Assembly (NCBI RefSeq): GCF_000208865.1
Contig: NC_018391.1
Location: forward strand, 1,922,001-1,986,000
DNA: 64,000 nucleotides
Origin: Neospora caninum Liverpool
Taxonomy: Eukaryota > Apicomplexa > Conoidasida > Eucoccidiorida > Sarcocystidae
Reading direction: 5' to 3'
Shown in pieces: positions 24,172 to 35,200 of the stretch. Position 1 is the stretch's first letter, and each line of letters begins with the position of its first letter. The notes under the pieces were generated by a model. That model saw nothing but the letters and a program-made list of their open reading frames with translations. It was not told the DNA's origin and ran no database searches. The translations under genes were made by a program, and so were the position numbers.

Positions 24172-26292
24172 AAGGCCGGTTACAGGCGAATCAGTAAGGC
24201 ATAGTTCCACAGGTTAACAGTAGCCGTAGGAGCTATTTCTGTGACACGTTCGACGTTACTCAGTGGCAGCCACGAAGAGCTGCAGCGATGCTTCGAGAGT
24301 GTGACAAAGACTTGATTACGGATCTGAGGAACCAAATTGCCTCTCAGAGGTGAAGTACAAAGAGTTAGGATTTGTGCTAGGTAGCAAGACCAGGTTACGC
24401 TTCACTGACTGAGGGCAGAATAGTAGGCTGTGCTTGTCTCATACCGGAACATTATGTGTACCGCAGTAGTACACTGATCTCAGCTGGCTATACGACCTGT
24501 TGCGCCTGGCGTACACCTCAGGGGGGAAGTAACCAACAAGGAGGCAGAGTGACATGGCGGCGCCTTTTCTGCAGGCGATGTCCTGTTAAAAGTGTTCCCT
24601 GATTGTTTGTAGACGTTGTCTCGCCCTTGACGGTGAAGTTCACGAGCTCGCTTGTCGTAACAAATGTACAGCCAAAGGGTCAACTGTTGCATTCCCGGTA
24701 CTAGACTCATTCCCCCAAGAGACATTGCTCAGAACTAACGGATTTTCTGTGTTTACTCAAGGAGTTGTACGCCAGGACAACGATTTTTTTATTTTGTGTG
24801 AGCCTGGTGCTGAGCCTGGCCGTCGTCCTGGTGCGGTCAGCTCGACTGGTGCGTGCCGTCGCGTATGATGCGGGGCATTGGTGTGCTTCCTGCCACCGCA
24901 GAATATATTAGCTTCGCATCTCTGTCAGCTTCGTCATAGCTTTCAAAATGTCTCTCGATTTGGTTCCAGCAAATTTTGGCACGGCCTTAGAGGAGAAACT
25001 CAAGTGGCTTTTCCCACGAATGGATTGCGAGAACCTCAAGTGCAGTCCGGGCATCGTCCGCATGACGAATTCGCCTCGTTCGAACAGTCATGCGCCTCGC
25101 GAGCACGAAAGTACTGACATTTGGGCGGTCGCACAACTACATAGGAGGAAGATTTTGCTGTAAGAGGGGGCCAAAGAGTGAAAACAACTCATATTTGCTG
25201 GAATCACGGAGTGAGAAAAGTTGTCGCACCACTCACAAGCGCGAACACGCTGGCGTTGCGCTGTGCGTCGCTTAAACCATAGTGGCAGCGATGTCTCTCC
25301 CGGTAGACAACAATCGACAGTACGGCTCACCACGGCAGGCCGTTGACGCTAGATGCAGCTGGCACGCATGTGCGGTCCAAATTTGCCTTGCCGAAAAGCT
25401 CAGAATTTTTTCCCACTTTCAGGGCAACCTTTATCCTACGTGACCTCACGGAAGCCAGCATCTACGTTTTCCGCGAGAGAAGTGTGTTTCTCATCTCGTC
25501 CTTTCCAAAAAGAGTAGAAGAGGTGGACGGGGTAGCCTTACTGGCAGCTGTTGTCAATCGAACCCAGCCGATATATCAACGGTTACTCAGCCTGCCTTGA
25601 TGGCGTGTTTCCGTGAATTCATTGACTAACCTATATCCCAGAGCGATGCTTTTCTCATCCTTTTGTATCCAGCACTGCATCTGTGCGCGTCTCTTAACAC
25701 AGGGGTATTGTCACAGTCTTTCATCCCCTCATCCAGACCACCTCGGTTGTGCCGCCATCACTCCTCCGGAAACTGGGCATGGAATATGAGCTAGTTGATC
25801 TGACCCGTAGTCACCAGTGATATTGTTGCCGTAGCCCGGCGCCGGCAAGGTGTGTGAGCGAAGGGTCAACAAAGTTGATTGCGGTGGCAACCATCATCAT
25901 GAGGATACACAACCAGTCACCCCCCCTCACGTACGAGAGCGGCCCCTTGGCTTGGTGGCAATGGCCTCTTGGTCTTCTCGATACTGTTCTTAGTGGATCT
26001 GAATCGCCTTCGGGCATAATGTCGAGGAAAGGAAGCAGCTTTATCGAACAGGTGAGCTGCTTCAGCTATGGAGTTGTGTGCGTGAAGAAACAAAAGGGCA
26101 ACCTGGGTGCTGCAGCTTGAGTTACTCAGTTTCTTTCTCGGTCAAGGAGAGATGTGAGGAAATCGACTGATAAAGTTCCGTTGTGTGTAGATCTGATCAA
26201 GCGTCACTGAGTGGTGATGCGTGACTATTGTTGTGCCATACGCCTGTTGCGTTCTCGATATTCGTGCACCTTCACCAGGAGTTTTCACTGGT
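24172..26292. other. Divergent 5' region between HAP2 and the GST-domain gene; one small unassigned ORF
   Basis: HAP2 and the GST gene start in opposite directions here, so both promoters probably lie in this 2.1 kb. One + strand ATG ORF at 24948-25163 encodes 71 residues beginning MSLDLVPANFG. It has no recognisable family and could be a short gene or an upstream exon. Other ORFs near 25.3-26.1 kb look like chance. Confidence 0.5.
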
Positions 26293-29200
26293 ATGAGCGC
26301 TTTGTTGCCGCAGCTGTTGGCGACTACCCTATGCGCGGCGCTACTTTTCCTTCTCCTGAGGAAACTGCTAATTGATTACAAAGTTGAATTAATGTGGCAG
26401 CGGTTCGTGGAGGATCTGACGGATGCGCTTTCGGTAAGTTAGACCCGGAGCAGGTCACCGGGGCTGGGCTCTGGTTGTAAGACCGAAATCACTTACACAG
26501 ATCTACACGGAGCAAATAGCTAACCAACTCAAATTGTCCCGCAACATTCACGATACCGTTCCCCTCATACACCGGAAGACACTCGTCGTTGTTTGAAATG
26601 AATTGCTCCTCTGGGTTCTTCTATTTTGTCTCTGCAGGCAGACGAGCTAGAGATCTCTAACATTCAGCACCTGATTCGTTCAGAGCTTTCTTCCCCGGAA
26701 CTTAGCGGCAGGCTCCGCTCTCGTCATGGGTGTGAGCTATTTCGAACACTGAGGCTGCGACAAGACAAAATCTTGACCCAGGTAGGATATGCTGTATATA
26801 CTGGAGCAGACGGGATAGCTGTAAAGAGAAACAGGAACATTTTCGATGTTAATTGCAGCCAGTAAACTTTCTGCAGAAAACTGGTGTTGTCAGTCACAAA
26901 TCCGTCCACCCTTTTAGAGCGTTCAAGAGAAAACAAAACTCTTCAGTTGTGTCTTGTGGTCTTTTTAGGATTTCAATGCTGTTGCCTCGGAGGTCGCCGC
27001 ACTCGGCGTGCCTGTAGATCTGGCAGTTTTAGGGGCTGAGACAAAAAGGTGAGACTGGATTGAGAGGATATGATGCAGTGTTTGCAGACCCTGAAGGATT
27101 TCTTGCCGTTGTGAGGCGCACTATTTTAACTGCCCAAACAATACTGTGTGTCTCTTGTCTCAGGCCGCGAACCAGGAGGCCAGATATTGCAAGAGGATCA
27201 TCAAACATTTGTGGCTGGGCCCGAATGGGTACAGTGGCCAGGACGTTGTTGTTGCACGTCACGAGTGTCTGCCGTCTGTTTATGTACACCGTTCAAGAAG
27301 CTTCAGATATGATTTTCAACGATCCTGCGTCGAGTCTTGTGGTACTTTGTATTTGATGTCCTCCCCGCATCGTCAAGGCAGTATTTTCACGCTTGTGACA
27401 TTTTTATTCATTTTTGGTTTCATTTCACTTTGTCTATCAAGGGACATGCAGTAAATGCTTGCCCGCATAACTGTGTCCTGGAAATGTCGGCGCAGTCAGG
27501 TACCAGCTTTTGACACCCGTGGTGCACGGGTGTGACAGTAATTTTCCTTGGAGGAAGCTAGGTGGTCGTGGGTGTGTTTATGTCGCCGCAAAGGCAGCAA
27601 AATGTTTTCTCCCGAACACAAGCAATGCAGCAGCGAGTGCCTTCTCGATCACATCCTTGTACAGTGTTCGATGATTGGACTCAGTGCCTCGAGTGGCGTC
27701 CCTCATACTAATGCTTTAATTTTGTCGTATGGGCTACGTGGTATACACAGTGGCGATGTAGCTGTGTTGGAGTCAACTGCATACTGGGGATCGCCATTCA
27801 AGAACTTGTAAGAGCCTTATCGTTTCAGGGAGGTCTTCCCTTACACGGAGTCGAACGGCGCTTGCTAGTCACGAACAAAATTGCTCAAAAAAGTTCGCTC
27901 TCTGGTCACGCGAGGCATCCCTCTCCGTGTTTGGTATGGGTAACACAGTGCAGCACTCCTGGTCACACACGCTTTGGAACCGGCTTGACTGACTTTGAAT
28001 ATTCAAGGTTGCGGCCCGTGCACACGAGGGCGGCAGGTGTATTTACACTTCACCTAAAGCGTTCGTCCCTGCACACGCTGCTTGTCAACGTGGTTCCGCC
28101 TGGGTCAACTGTAGGTGAACAGTGGAGTGTTTAGTTCCAGATCGTTGAAATTGCGTGATTAGCATTGCAGCTTCTCGGAATCCCAGTGTTTCCAATGGCA
28201 GACAAGAGGAATCCTCGTCGCAGGGCTTCTCTGCCCGGTATCGGACGACGGCGCCGACACGCTGAGGTGTGTATGGTGAAACACTTTGGTCTTCGCTGGC
28301 TTCTCGATTTCACAGTCACAAGTCCTTTTCTCCGGGGAGTGCGGCTTGATGCCGACGCCGTGGCAACCCTTGCTATCGTTTGTCAGCACCAACTGGAAGA
28401 CGCTCTCGGGTCAACATCAACGGTAACGTCACGGAAAGTGACGTTCCCCGTCCCAGTTGACGACCTTCAGCCTGACGTTGAACTCCAACACAGACTCTCT
28501 CGCCTTGTTGCAAGATTCTACTCGGGCGTCGCCATCGGTCCCCCTCGTTCACTCAAGAAAGACATCTTGGTGTATCTGAAATGCAGGCAAGTGTTTTACC
28601 ATATTGATTCATCAAGCAGATGTCTTGAGGCTCTCACTGACAGGGGATCCGCTGATGCAATTCGGCTGGTTCTGAATGACCAGTCTGTTCCGTACATGGA
28701 GTTTCACGTCGGGCGGTCCATTATGTCCGACACGTTCAAGGACGAGTTCGTTGCCGCGAGGCTCCCAGACAGCTTACCGTACTATTCAGACGGGGCTTGC
28801 GAAATGACTGGAGCGGGAACAGTTTTACGATATGTTGCAGCCAAGACGGGTTTAATGGGGAGGTCGCCGGCAGAAAGAGAGAAAATCGAGTCTATCATAG
28901 AATACGGCTTCTCTGTTCTTCAGTCACTGTGGAGGGCAGATTGTCAGTGCGGTGAGACACAGAGAATGAGCCAAGATCGAGCCAAAGCCAAGTTTGTCAA
29001 AGAAAAGCTCCTTCCAATTCTTCGAACTCTTAATGCTCTGGTGCCGACGAACGACGAAAGTGCCACACCAGCAGCCGCAGACTGCCAGTGGGAAGAGGAG
29101 AGTGCCTTTGCGACTCGGCGGCTACGGCCGACATGGGTAGAGGGTTGCGTAAGCATTTCAATTGATTGACGAGTAAGCGCAAATTGCCAAATTTTTTTCA

Positions 29201-29421
29201 GTTCTCCGTTGCCGATATCGTCATCTACTCCTGTGCTTCTTCTATTGTCCGGTACGTGCAATTGAATGTTCTGTTTCATGAGCCTCGCGCCTCATTGGTT
29301 TTTTAGAGAGTTCGGGCAGAGCATACTTCTGCCGTTTGTCAACGTTGCCAGGCATTCGGAAGCTGTCGAATGCTACAGACCAAACATCAAATCTTTCTCG
29401 GAATCGCCTCATCGTTATTGA
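26293..29421 (+). CDS. Membrane-anchored glutathione S-transferase-domain protein
   Basis: Seven phase-consistent exons (26293-26433, 26638-26781, 26969-27048, 27164-27341, 28171-29148, 29202-29251 and 29307-29421) give about 561 residues. Residues 3-25 form a hydrophobic helix, LLPQLLATTLCAALLFLLL, followed by RK, which looks like a signal anchor. Residues 26-310 match no family I know. From about 322 a GST N-terminal thioredoxin fold begins: VFYHID, then DRGSADAIRLVLNDQSVPY, then GACEMTGAGTVLRYVAAKTGL in place of the usual QS-AI-RYLA motif. The alpha-helical C domain ends with FSVADIVIYS, LPFVNVARHSEAV and PNIKSF, typical of sigma/mu/pi-like GSTs. Between the likely catalytic Tyr (about 324) and the RG-AE-IR motif there is an insertion of around eight residues, so activity is uncertain. 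The start is the ATG directly before the helix. Exon 4 is the least certain. Confidence 0.78.
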
Positions 29422-32240
29422 AAGAGTGGGTTGCTTGTCGGCGATGGAACAATGCCACCAAAAAGCAGAAAGTGTTGTGTACTTTGTGGGAGATCGGGTC
29501 ACTCTAAGAGTTGGTATTTCATCATTTTTCTTTCTGTACCTTAGTGTATGACAGCTTTGTGGCAAACCGATCCGAGCGTCATCTGATGGCACCCGGCCGC
29601 ATCTGTATGGCATTACCAGCTTCACTGTAGTCACACAAGAATCCCTCACAATTGGGCCATTTCTCGATCACAAATAAGTTGCTGCCTTCGAAAGTTTGCA
29701 GAGTAGTTATTTATGGGGATGCTGTATCACTACACTTGGTAATCACTATCGCCGAGGTTCTGCTATCGATGATCCTGTTGCGCTGCAATAATTATCGCAA
29801 GTGGACTGACACCGAGTTGCTGGTGTGTAACACAGGCCAGAGAGCTGCGTGAAAAGTGGTCTACCTGCCAGTGAAAAGGAGCCAGAATTCCACTTGAATG
29901 CAGCAATTAAGGTCACGAATGAGGAAGGGTCTGATAGCGTGTGTTTTCACGGAAAAGGGAATCGTGTCCTGCGTTAAAAGGGTGATGCTCGTGGTAGACG
30001 AGAGGCGGTGCCCGAGCGCGGATCCTGCTTTCGCTGGTGGCTGCTCATAAAATATGGTTTGTATTAAGCGACGCCTATCAACATTCGAGTGGGTCTAATA
30101 AAAAACAAAGTCGTGCCATGCGACACAGACGATCACAGGTCAGCGGCTGGAAACGTGTAGATCCTGGGCACTTGACCAACGTGCTAGAGGGGATCATTGG
30201 TCACTCTGCAGGTACAGCATGAGTGGCACACCTAATGTGTAGTCCGTCGGGTGTTCTAGTTCGTTAGCAGGCCTGCGTGCCAAATTCGCTGATTCAGACA
30301 ATGTCGATGGACGAGATCGGTTCGCCATCTAAGTATTTTTGAATAGTTCTTCCTCCGCTTTCTTGGGGGGGACGGGCAATTCGAGCGATTCGTCCGTCTG
30401 AAGCGAGAGAAGAGACCGCGGAGCGCAACACCGCGTACCCCTTCTTAGTGTCGTCGCGGCAGTGCCTACAAGTGATTTTCTCCAGCGGTTGTATTTCCGG
30501 AAAAAGAAGTCAACAGCGAGAACACAAAGTGGAAAGTGCATCGCTCAGGCCCTATTATGATGAAGAAAACTTAGTATCACTAGGACACAGGTTTTTTGCC
30601 TCATAACCACCCATTTTCTGCATAGATTTTCTTCTTCCCATGCGCCAGCACACCTACGGGTTCAATGCTGTATGTATGCAGCGTGGTTGGGCTACCACAT
30701 GCTCGTGCGGCTTTCTTCTTCCCAATCCCGACCGGTAAGGAATCCCAGGACGAGCACATGTTCTTATCCATTTTGCCTTTGTCTCTGTCTTGCGGAGTTG
30801 TTTTTGCGCGTTTTTCTTCCCTTTTACGGCCGAATAAAACCGTTGGTTTTTTTTGTCCCGTTCCCCTATCCTGTAATAAAAACCCCATGTGGGTTCCACG
30901 CACTTACATGTCTCCGTGTTACGGCATATTCGCGGTTTAAAACGCTGCAGAGTACACGTCGTGCTGTTTCCATTTTTGCATGTACGCGGCCTTATATATC
31001 TTTTCTAGTTTTTCTTCTGTGTGTTTTCACATTTTCCGGTGAATGTAAGTCTTCTTGATGCACGTATATGCGGTCAGACCCCCTAATCGGCCCTTCGTCC
31101 TGTCAACAGCAGCAGTCCGTGTACGACGTGTATCGGAAAGTCCTGTTGCATTTTACCCACTCCCCATATATACAAGCCGCGGCGTGCCATTTAGAATGTT
31201 CCCTTCCCGTTCAAAACATTTTCCCCTAATTTTTCTTTTCGGTTTCGTAGGGTTTTGTCGTCCCATCTTTTGATTTCCGCGTTGAAATACCCACCACGAG
31301 TACCGTGCGTAAGCGTTCGTACCAAGAGGGCGGCAGCTTGGTGGACCTGTTGCTTTCGCTGTTGAGGCAACGGGAAGGGAATATGTCCATTGGGACTTTT
31401 ATACCTCGATTTTATTCCCCTGTGATAGGCAGTTGTCGCATTTGTTCGCGCTGCAAACGAGCGCACTTGTGCTCGGCGCCCTGTGACCCTCTCCATACAG
31501 AACTCGGGGATTACGCTAAAATTTCGGCTGCAGGCGTGAATCTATTGCTGCTGTTTTCACCTGTAAAATTCCTGCACCATATTTCGGTCAAATATACGCC
31601 GTTTTCCAACCGTCGCCCTTCTATTCCCTCTTTATGTTGCAGTCCCGCAGTATGATGTCAAAACCGTCCTCTCGCACACGCAGCCGTGCCTCCTTTCTCT
31701 AAAAGCAGATTCGACCTGTTGTTCACTTCAACCGAGAGACAAAGGAGACGAACTCAACGGGAAGAGGGAAAAACACAAAGTAGAAGGCAGGGGAGCTTCG
31801 TGTGATGAGACACACAGTCTGGAGGCGATTTTGTCTCTACAGACTTCTTTCGACTGAAAGTCCCCGCGAGCTTTCTTGTCCGTTTTCCCAGTCTCTCGTT
31901 CTCTCTTCTCTGTGCATACACCATTGTGCCTTCCTACTCCTGCTTGTCCATGACAACGTCGGGTTCCAGGACGTTCCAGCCTCTTCTTTGCGCCGCCCTT
32001 CGTACGCGTTCGCTGTCTCTCTTCGTTTCCTGTCATCTCCACGCGCGGTGAAAACTCGTGGTCATCCCAGCTATGTTTCTTCGTCATAACTGCGTCTCCA
32101 GAGAGATGGATCGATTCTAGGTCTGCTGAAGGAAGTGAGAAAGGCGATAATGGTTTGGACGTTTTCCTTCCTGTTCCGACCCCTCGTTTTTCGGTGGTCG
32201 GCTTGAATCTCCCGCGGTCGTCACCGTCTGCGTTGCGGCC
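29422..32240. other. Intergenic region and probable long 5' leader of the ApiAP2 gene
   Basis: No gene is supported here. From about 30.6 kb to 31.7 kb the + strand is T-rich with several unrelated ORFs. From 31.7 kb the base composition shifts to that of the 5' leader of the gene that starts at 32241. Confidence 0.5.
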
Positions 32241-35200
32241 ATGGAAGTGTCCGGCGACCTGTCGTCATCCGTGCGAGAGGAGGCGAACCGCGAAGAAGAG
32301 CGTCTGTTCTGCCCTGAGAACGATGGAAGGGCGGGCGCGCGGGTGTCGGTCTTAAGAGAGGGAGAGAAAGAGAACTCTGCGATTCGAGGCGGCCGCCCGG
32401 TGGACAGAGGGGACGTGGAGCGAAGCGAGCAGGACGAAAAGGGTGAGCTACTCGGACAACAGTGCGACACAGTTGATACGCCTGGTCAGGCCGCTCTTCT
32501 CCCCATCTTCGCTCGCGCCGAGCCAAATGGAGAGGAAGCGACGCGACAGACGTTGCATGCGGGTGGAGGTGCTCCTCCGTCGGGCTCCAAACCTCGTGGC
32601 GGACCAGGGCGGTCGGAGTCTGGGGGCGACACAGGCGCCAAGCTGTTAAACGGATGCCGAGATTCGAAGCCAATGAATAGGACCGAGGAAACTGTCGCAT
32701 GTGGAGACACCGAAATCCCGACCTCTGTAGCACGTGGCGAGGAAGGTGAGCGTGGTGCGTTTTCGCCGGTGTCTGGGTCTCAAAGTCGTCTGGAAAACGC
32801 AGAGCATCGCGACCCCGCATGTGCTGTGAGGCGACCAGAGAGACACCCTCGGACCCCAGCCGCCATGAAGCAGGGAGAGCCGAAAGACAACGGAGAGAAA
32901 GAGGCAAAGGAACAAGAACAAAGGGGCAAGGGCGAACGGGAAACAGCTGAAGCAGAGATCGAAACGGGACATATAGACAAACAACGAGACGGAGAGTGGG
33001 AGGGCGACAGTGAGCAAGTCGCATCCCACAACTCTCCTCGTGTTGCCCTGCCAGCCTACGAGGGCGTCTGGAGAGGCGAAAACAAACAAAACACAGTGAT
33101 GATTTGTTTTTCGGATGACGGAGGAGAAAACGCGGACCCAGGCGACCCTCCAGTCCCCTTCTCTGTTTCGTCTCCGCGGACCTCGGTGTCTGCTCCCGCT
33201 TCTCATTCCTCACCGTCCCTCGCATCGTCTCTCTCCGACTCCGTCCAGCATCCTCTGCCTTCGCTCGCTTCTTGCTCCTCTTCCTCTCCCTCTCCTGCGT
33301 CCGCCCTCGCGTTTTCGTCTCCGGCATCGAGTCTCTCCTCGTCTCCCTCTTCTGCGTCGTTCTCTGCCTCCTCGCCGTCGCTCTTCTCCTCGGCGTTTGC
33401 CGCACCCGTCTCGTCGACGTCCTCGCCGGCGTCGCCGTGCCGCACTGCAGCCCCCTCCTCGGCCGCGTCCTCTCCGCCGCACGCGTCCTCTCCGCCGCAC
33501 GCGTCTTCTCCCACGTCTGCATTTGCAGCTGAGGCTCTGTCTCCTCGGGCCGGGGCGAGCGGCCGACGCGCCGGCGCTGGGTGCGCGGCTCGGAGACTCC
33601 CCGTGGACGCTGTCGCCCATCGCACACGGGCGCGCGCTTCTTTCCTCGCTGCGTCTCCTTCGTCTCCGAGCTCGCCAGCCGGTCGGGCGAAAACCTCCGC
33701 TCTCCTTCCTGACGCCTCCTTTTGTGAGGGTGGCGAACAAAGGCGAGAGAGGGACGACTGCGCTGCGCTTCTTTCGGAAGGCCAGCGCGGGAAGGCGGCG
33801 AGGGGAGAGAAGCCGAAACGCGAACTGGGAACCCGACGCGACAACGACGCGAACGCATCTTCAAAGTGGGACGAGGCGATCCGCAGAAGGCGCGCAGCGG
33901 CCCTCGAACGCGCGGAACGGCGCGCAGCCTTCGGGCCTCTCCCACTCGCCTCTCGCCTGCTGCGGCAACCGCCAGGAGCGTCTCTCCTTCCTCTTGTCGT
34001 CCTGTGGTCGACTTGCGACGAATTCGCGAGAGAGCACCCCACGGACGAAAGAAGCCTTGAAAGTTTCCGTTCGGACGGAGACGTGCAGCGTGGAGACGCG
34101 GAGGAAGCGAAAGAAGGGCGTACCGTCCAGCGCGAGGCCAAGGGTTTCAACGTGGCAAGCAGCGTCTGCGAGCTTGGCGCGAAATCGCATTTGGAAGACG
34201 AAAGGGAAAGAATCGTGCCCGCGAACGACCAGAGAGGAGGGGCCTGGCCGTCGGAGACAGAGGCAAATCCGCCCTGCGTCGCCGCTACCGCTCTCGACGC
34301 TGCCGCTCTTGCCTCCGCGGACAAGGCGCGGTTCTTGAGTCCGAGCCGGCGTGCTCAGGAAGAAGAAAAGGAAAAATGCGCGCGAGACAGGGGGGGCCAA
34401 GCTGTCCTCAACGATCTCCGCAGCTTTTCTCGGGAGGAAAAGGAAGACGATGCAGAGAGAGAGACGAAGGCCGAATCGGGGCCTGTGGCGACGCCTGCGG
34501 CGCCTGCGGATGGAGACGCCTGCAGAAAAGCGAGGCTCGACAGCCCGGGCGCTTCGCCTCTTCTCAGCTCGCCTCCCTGTCTAAAGCGATCGGGAGACTC
34601 GGCGACTCTTTCCTCTTCGGCTTCTCACGCCCTGGTCTCGGCTGTAGCCTCGCCGCCACACACAGATGCAGATGCGCGCGACGAGAGAGCTACGAACAGG
34701 GGGCGTCTGCCGGACGAAAAGGAGGGGCAAAGCAGAGACGAAAGCGAGACGAAGCCGAGACGCGCGAAAGAAGACCAAGGAGAGAAGGAACACAGCCGGG
34801 AGCCGAAAGACGAATGCGCGAAGAGAGGCCGATCCGGGGACGTTGACGGAGGCGAGAGGGTAGAAGAAAAGAACGTGCAGGAGCAGAACGGCCGTTTCTG
34901 TCTTGTTGAAAATCCGATGGTGGGCCGGCATCGAATGACGCCCGTCGAAGAAGATCGATTCGAAGACGCAACAAAGGCGCAGATTCTTGGTCTTTCTCAC
35001 CTGGTGCAGAGTCGTGAAGGCGCCTCGTTCTTCTCTCTTGCTCAGACCGCGGAACGCGAGCGAGGACTGAGCATGCAGGCTCTCGGGGGAGGCACCGGTC
35101 CTCCCCTTCCCGTTGCAGTTTATCCTTCCTCGTCTCTCTCCTCCGCTTCGCCGCTGGATGTGTCTCCTCGTGTCTCCTCTGCTCCCTCGCCCTTCTCTGC

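Noticed and set aside
27164..27454. Alternative frame HLWLGPNGYSGQDVVVARHE as the exon of the GST gene
   Set aside because: It does not match the phase-2 donor at 27048 and would need a different splice. The chosen frame joins in phase on both sides, though this exon remains the least certain.
29650..29852. Hydrophobic AT-rich ORF (VVIYGDAVSLHLVITIAE) as another mitochondrial fragment
   Set aside because: I could not match it to a known mitochondrial protein; kept only as a sequence to search.
32221..33945. Long antisense ORF (574 codons) and other antisense ORFs across the ApiAP2 gene
   Set aside because: They are Arg/Ser/Leu-rich mirrors of the biased coding strand and contain no domain.
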